This document shows positions 63,208 to 64,000 of a DNA stretch of 64,000 bases, piece by piece. The stretch comes from Teratosphaeria epicoccoides (lineage: Eukaryota; Ascomycota; Dothideomycetes; Mycosphaerellales; Teratosphaeriaceae): contig JADDMT010000040.1 of assembly GCA_021401465.1 (NCBI GenBank), positions 1 through 64,000 on the forward strand. Reading direction: 5' to 3'. Position 1 is the first letter of the stretch. Every line of letters starts with the position of its first letter. A program made the position numbers and the translations under genes. Below the pieces are notes generated by a model. That model was not told the DNA's origin. It made no database searches and saw only the letters and a list, made by a program, of their open reading frames with translations.

Positions 63208-64000
63208 ATGGCGCCTCTCTACAGGCGCTTCATCCCGCCGAAGCCTGTTGATTCCCCTGCGGCGCCAGCCAAGCGCAGACGGGAGCGATCGGAGGAGGAG
63301 ATTGCGGAGAGAAAAGCGAAGAAGCTGCGGAAGAAGGGCGTGGAAGTAGATGTGGATGAGATTGTCGCACAGACCAGGCAGGAGAAGGAAGGCGCGACCG
63401 ATGTCGAGCAGAAAGCGCATGTGGATGAGGAAGGCGCGATCAAGGCCAAGCAAGAAGCTCGCGATGAGGCAGGAGCGAAGCCTGAGCCGAGTGGAGCATT
63501 CGCGCACGTGAAGAACGACAAGAAGCGGCATCGACTGGAGAAGGAGGCGCGGAAGGCACGAAAGGCCGCTGAACGAGTCATGATGCAAGAGAATGGACAC
63601 GGGCAGGCGCAGACTTCTGAAGCAGGTGCAGCCGCGTCCGTGGTTGCCGAGACGGAGACCACGCCACAGAAGAGACGGAAGGAGCGGAAGGAGCGGACGG
63701 GCCGGTCAGGAGGGGGGGAGGGGCAGAGGCAAAGTGTTGAAGGAAGCGACGATGGGGGAACGAATGTCGGGCAGGAACACAACCGCCTTGCCGCCGCTCC
63801 ACCAACCAAGCGCCGCCACAAGCTGGAAGCTGTCTTGTTACAAGAGCACCCGGCGCCGGAGGGAGGCCATCCCGACGGCAGTGACCATCTCCGCAAGCAC
63901 GGCGGCGTGCTGGCCAAGTTCCAGAAGTCGGTCACACGTACATGTGATAATCAAGCTCGAGCGCCACCAGAGCTGTCCGTGCAGGAGGCGGCGGAGAAGC
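63208..64000 (+). CDS. DBP6: ATP-dependent RNA helicase Dbp6, N-terminal part (cut by window end)
   Basis: Dbp6 is a DEAD-box helicase needed early in 60S ribosome assembly in the nucleolus. Only the first 264 residues are in the window. They match the lysine-rich N-terminal extension of fungal Dbp6: MAPLYRRFIPPKP at the start, ERSEEEIAERKAKKLRKKG, AHVKNDKKRHRLEKEARKAR and LRKHGGVLAKFQKS. The extension is charged and disordered, as usual. The DEAD core (Q-motif, Walker A and so on) lies beyond 64000, so helicase activity cannot be judged here. The frame is open to the last base. Assignment rests on the extension, which is distinctive but not the catalytic core. Confidence 0.8.
   Translation, partial: MAPLYRRFIPPKPVDSPAAPAKRRRERSEEEIAERKAKKLRKKGVEVDVDEIVAQTRQEKEGATDVEQKAHVDEEGAIKAKQEARDEAGAKPEPSGAFAHVKNDKKRHRLEKEARKARKAAERVMMQENGHGQAQTSEAGAAASVVAETETTPQKRRKERKERTGRSGGGEGQRQSVEGSDDGGTNVGQEHNRLAAAPPTKRRHKLEAVLLQEHPAPEGGHPDGSDHLRKHGGVLAKFQKSVTRTCDNQARAPPELSVQEAAEK

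Noticed and set aside
1..64000. tRNA, 5S rRNA or CRISPR arrays
   Set aside because: I looked by eye for A/B-box pairs, cloverleaf-like stretches, 5S-like sequence and spaced direct repeats and found none convincing; a dedicated search could still find one.

Overview
The window is nuclear DNA of a filamentous ascomycete (Pezizomycotina; a dothideomycete is my best guess, an inference from gene content and small introns). Evidence: dense genes on both strands, introns mostly of 50-120 nt with GT..AG ends and CTNAY-like branch sites, fungal housekeeping genes, small cysteine-rich secreted proteins, and an AT-rich retroelement block full of TAG/TAA codons, as left by repeat-induced point mutation (RIP).

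Layout. 1-5.35 kb: two copies of one Ty3/Gypsy chromovirus family, arranged head to head as a nested insertion and heavily mutated. 5.4-7.8 kb: decayed, no confident gene. 7.8-14.0 kb: COY1 (Golgi CASP-like coiled-coil protein) and VPS3 (CORVET tether), divergent from one promoter region. 14.6-17.4 kb: two small secreted cysteine-rich proteins in otherwise empty DNA. 18.0-26.8 kb: a glycine-zipper protein, a SET-domain protein, LEU2, an SRA-YDG (modified-DNA reader type) protein preceded by a 24-bp minisatellite, and an anion:cation symporter-type transporter. 26.9-31.3 kb: a hybrid histidine kinase whose only visible defect is one in-frame TAG. 31.9-34.8 kb: a four-helix membrane protein and a membrane-anchored coiled-coil protein. 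35.5-38.5 kb: a broken coiled-coil gene and a set of diverged duplicated units. 38.8-45.0 kb: a cytochrome b5/MAPR-like protein, RET2 (delta-COP), and a very acidic protein. 46.4-48.1 kb: a protein with a CheD-like Thr/Cys/His signature running into a broken ankyrin-type gene. 49.3-52.4 kb: a glutathione S-transferase, a four-exon complex I subunit (NDUFB4 type), and a membrane-anchored GH16 glucanase. 53.7-58.6 kb: an F-box protein and a DUF7730-like protein. 59.3-64.0 kb: a third secreted cysteine-rich protein, GPI3/PIG-A, and the start of DBP6, the last two divergent.

Functional themes. Several genes serve membrane traffic and the cell surface: COY1 at the Golgi, RET2 in COPI coats, VPS3 at endosomes, GPI3 in GPI-anchor synthesis, and GH16 at the wall. 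SRA-YDG and SET proteins sit near each other and near RIP-mutated repeats; a link to chromatin or DNA methylation is only an inference. Most multi-exon models were rebuilt by hand from splice signals and reading-frame continuity, so boundaries should be checked with RNA data.
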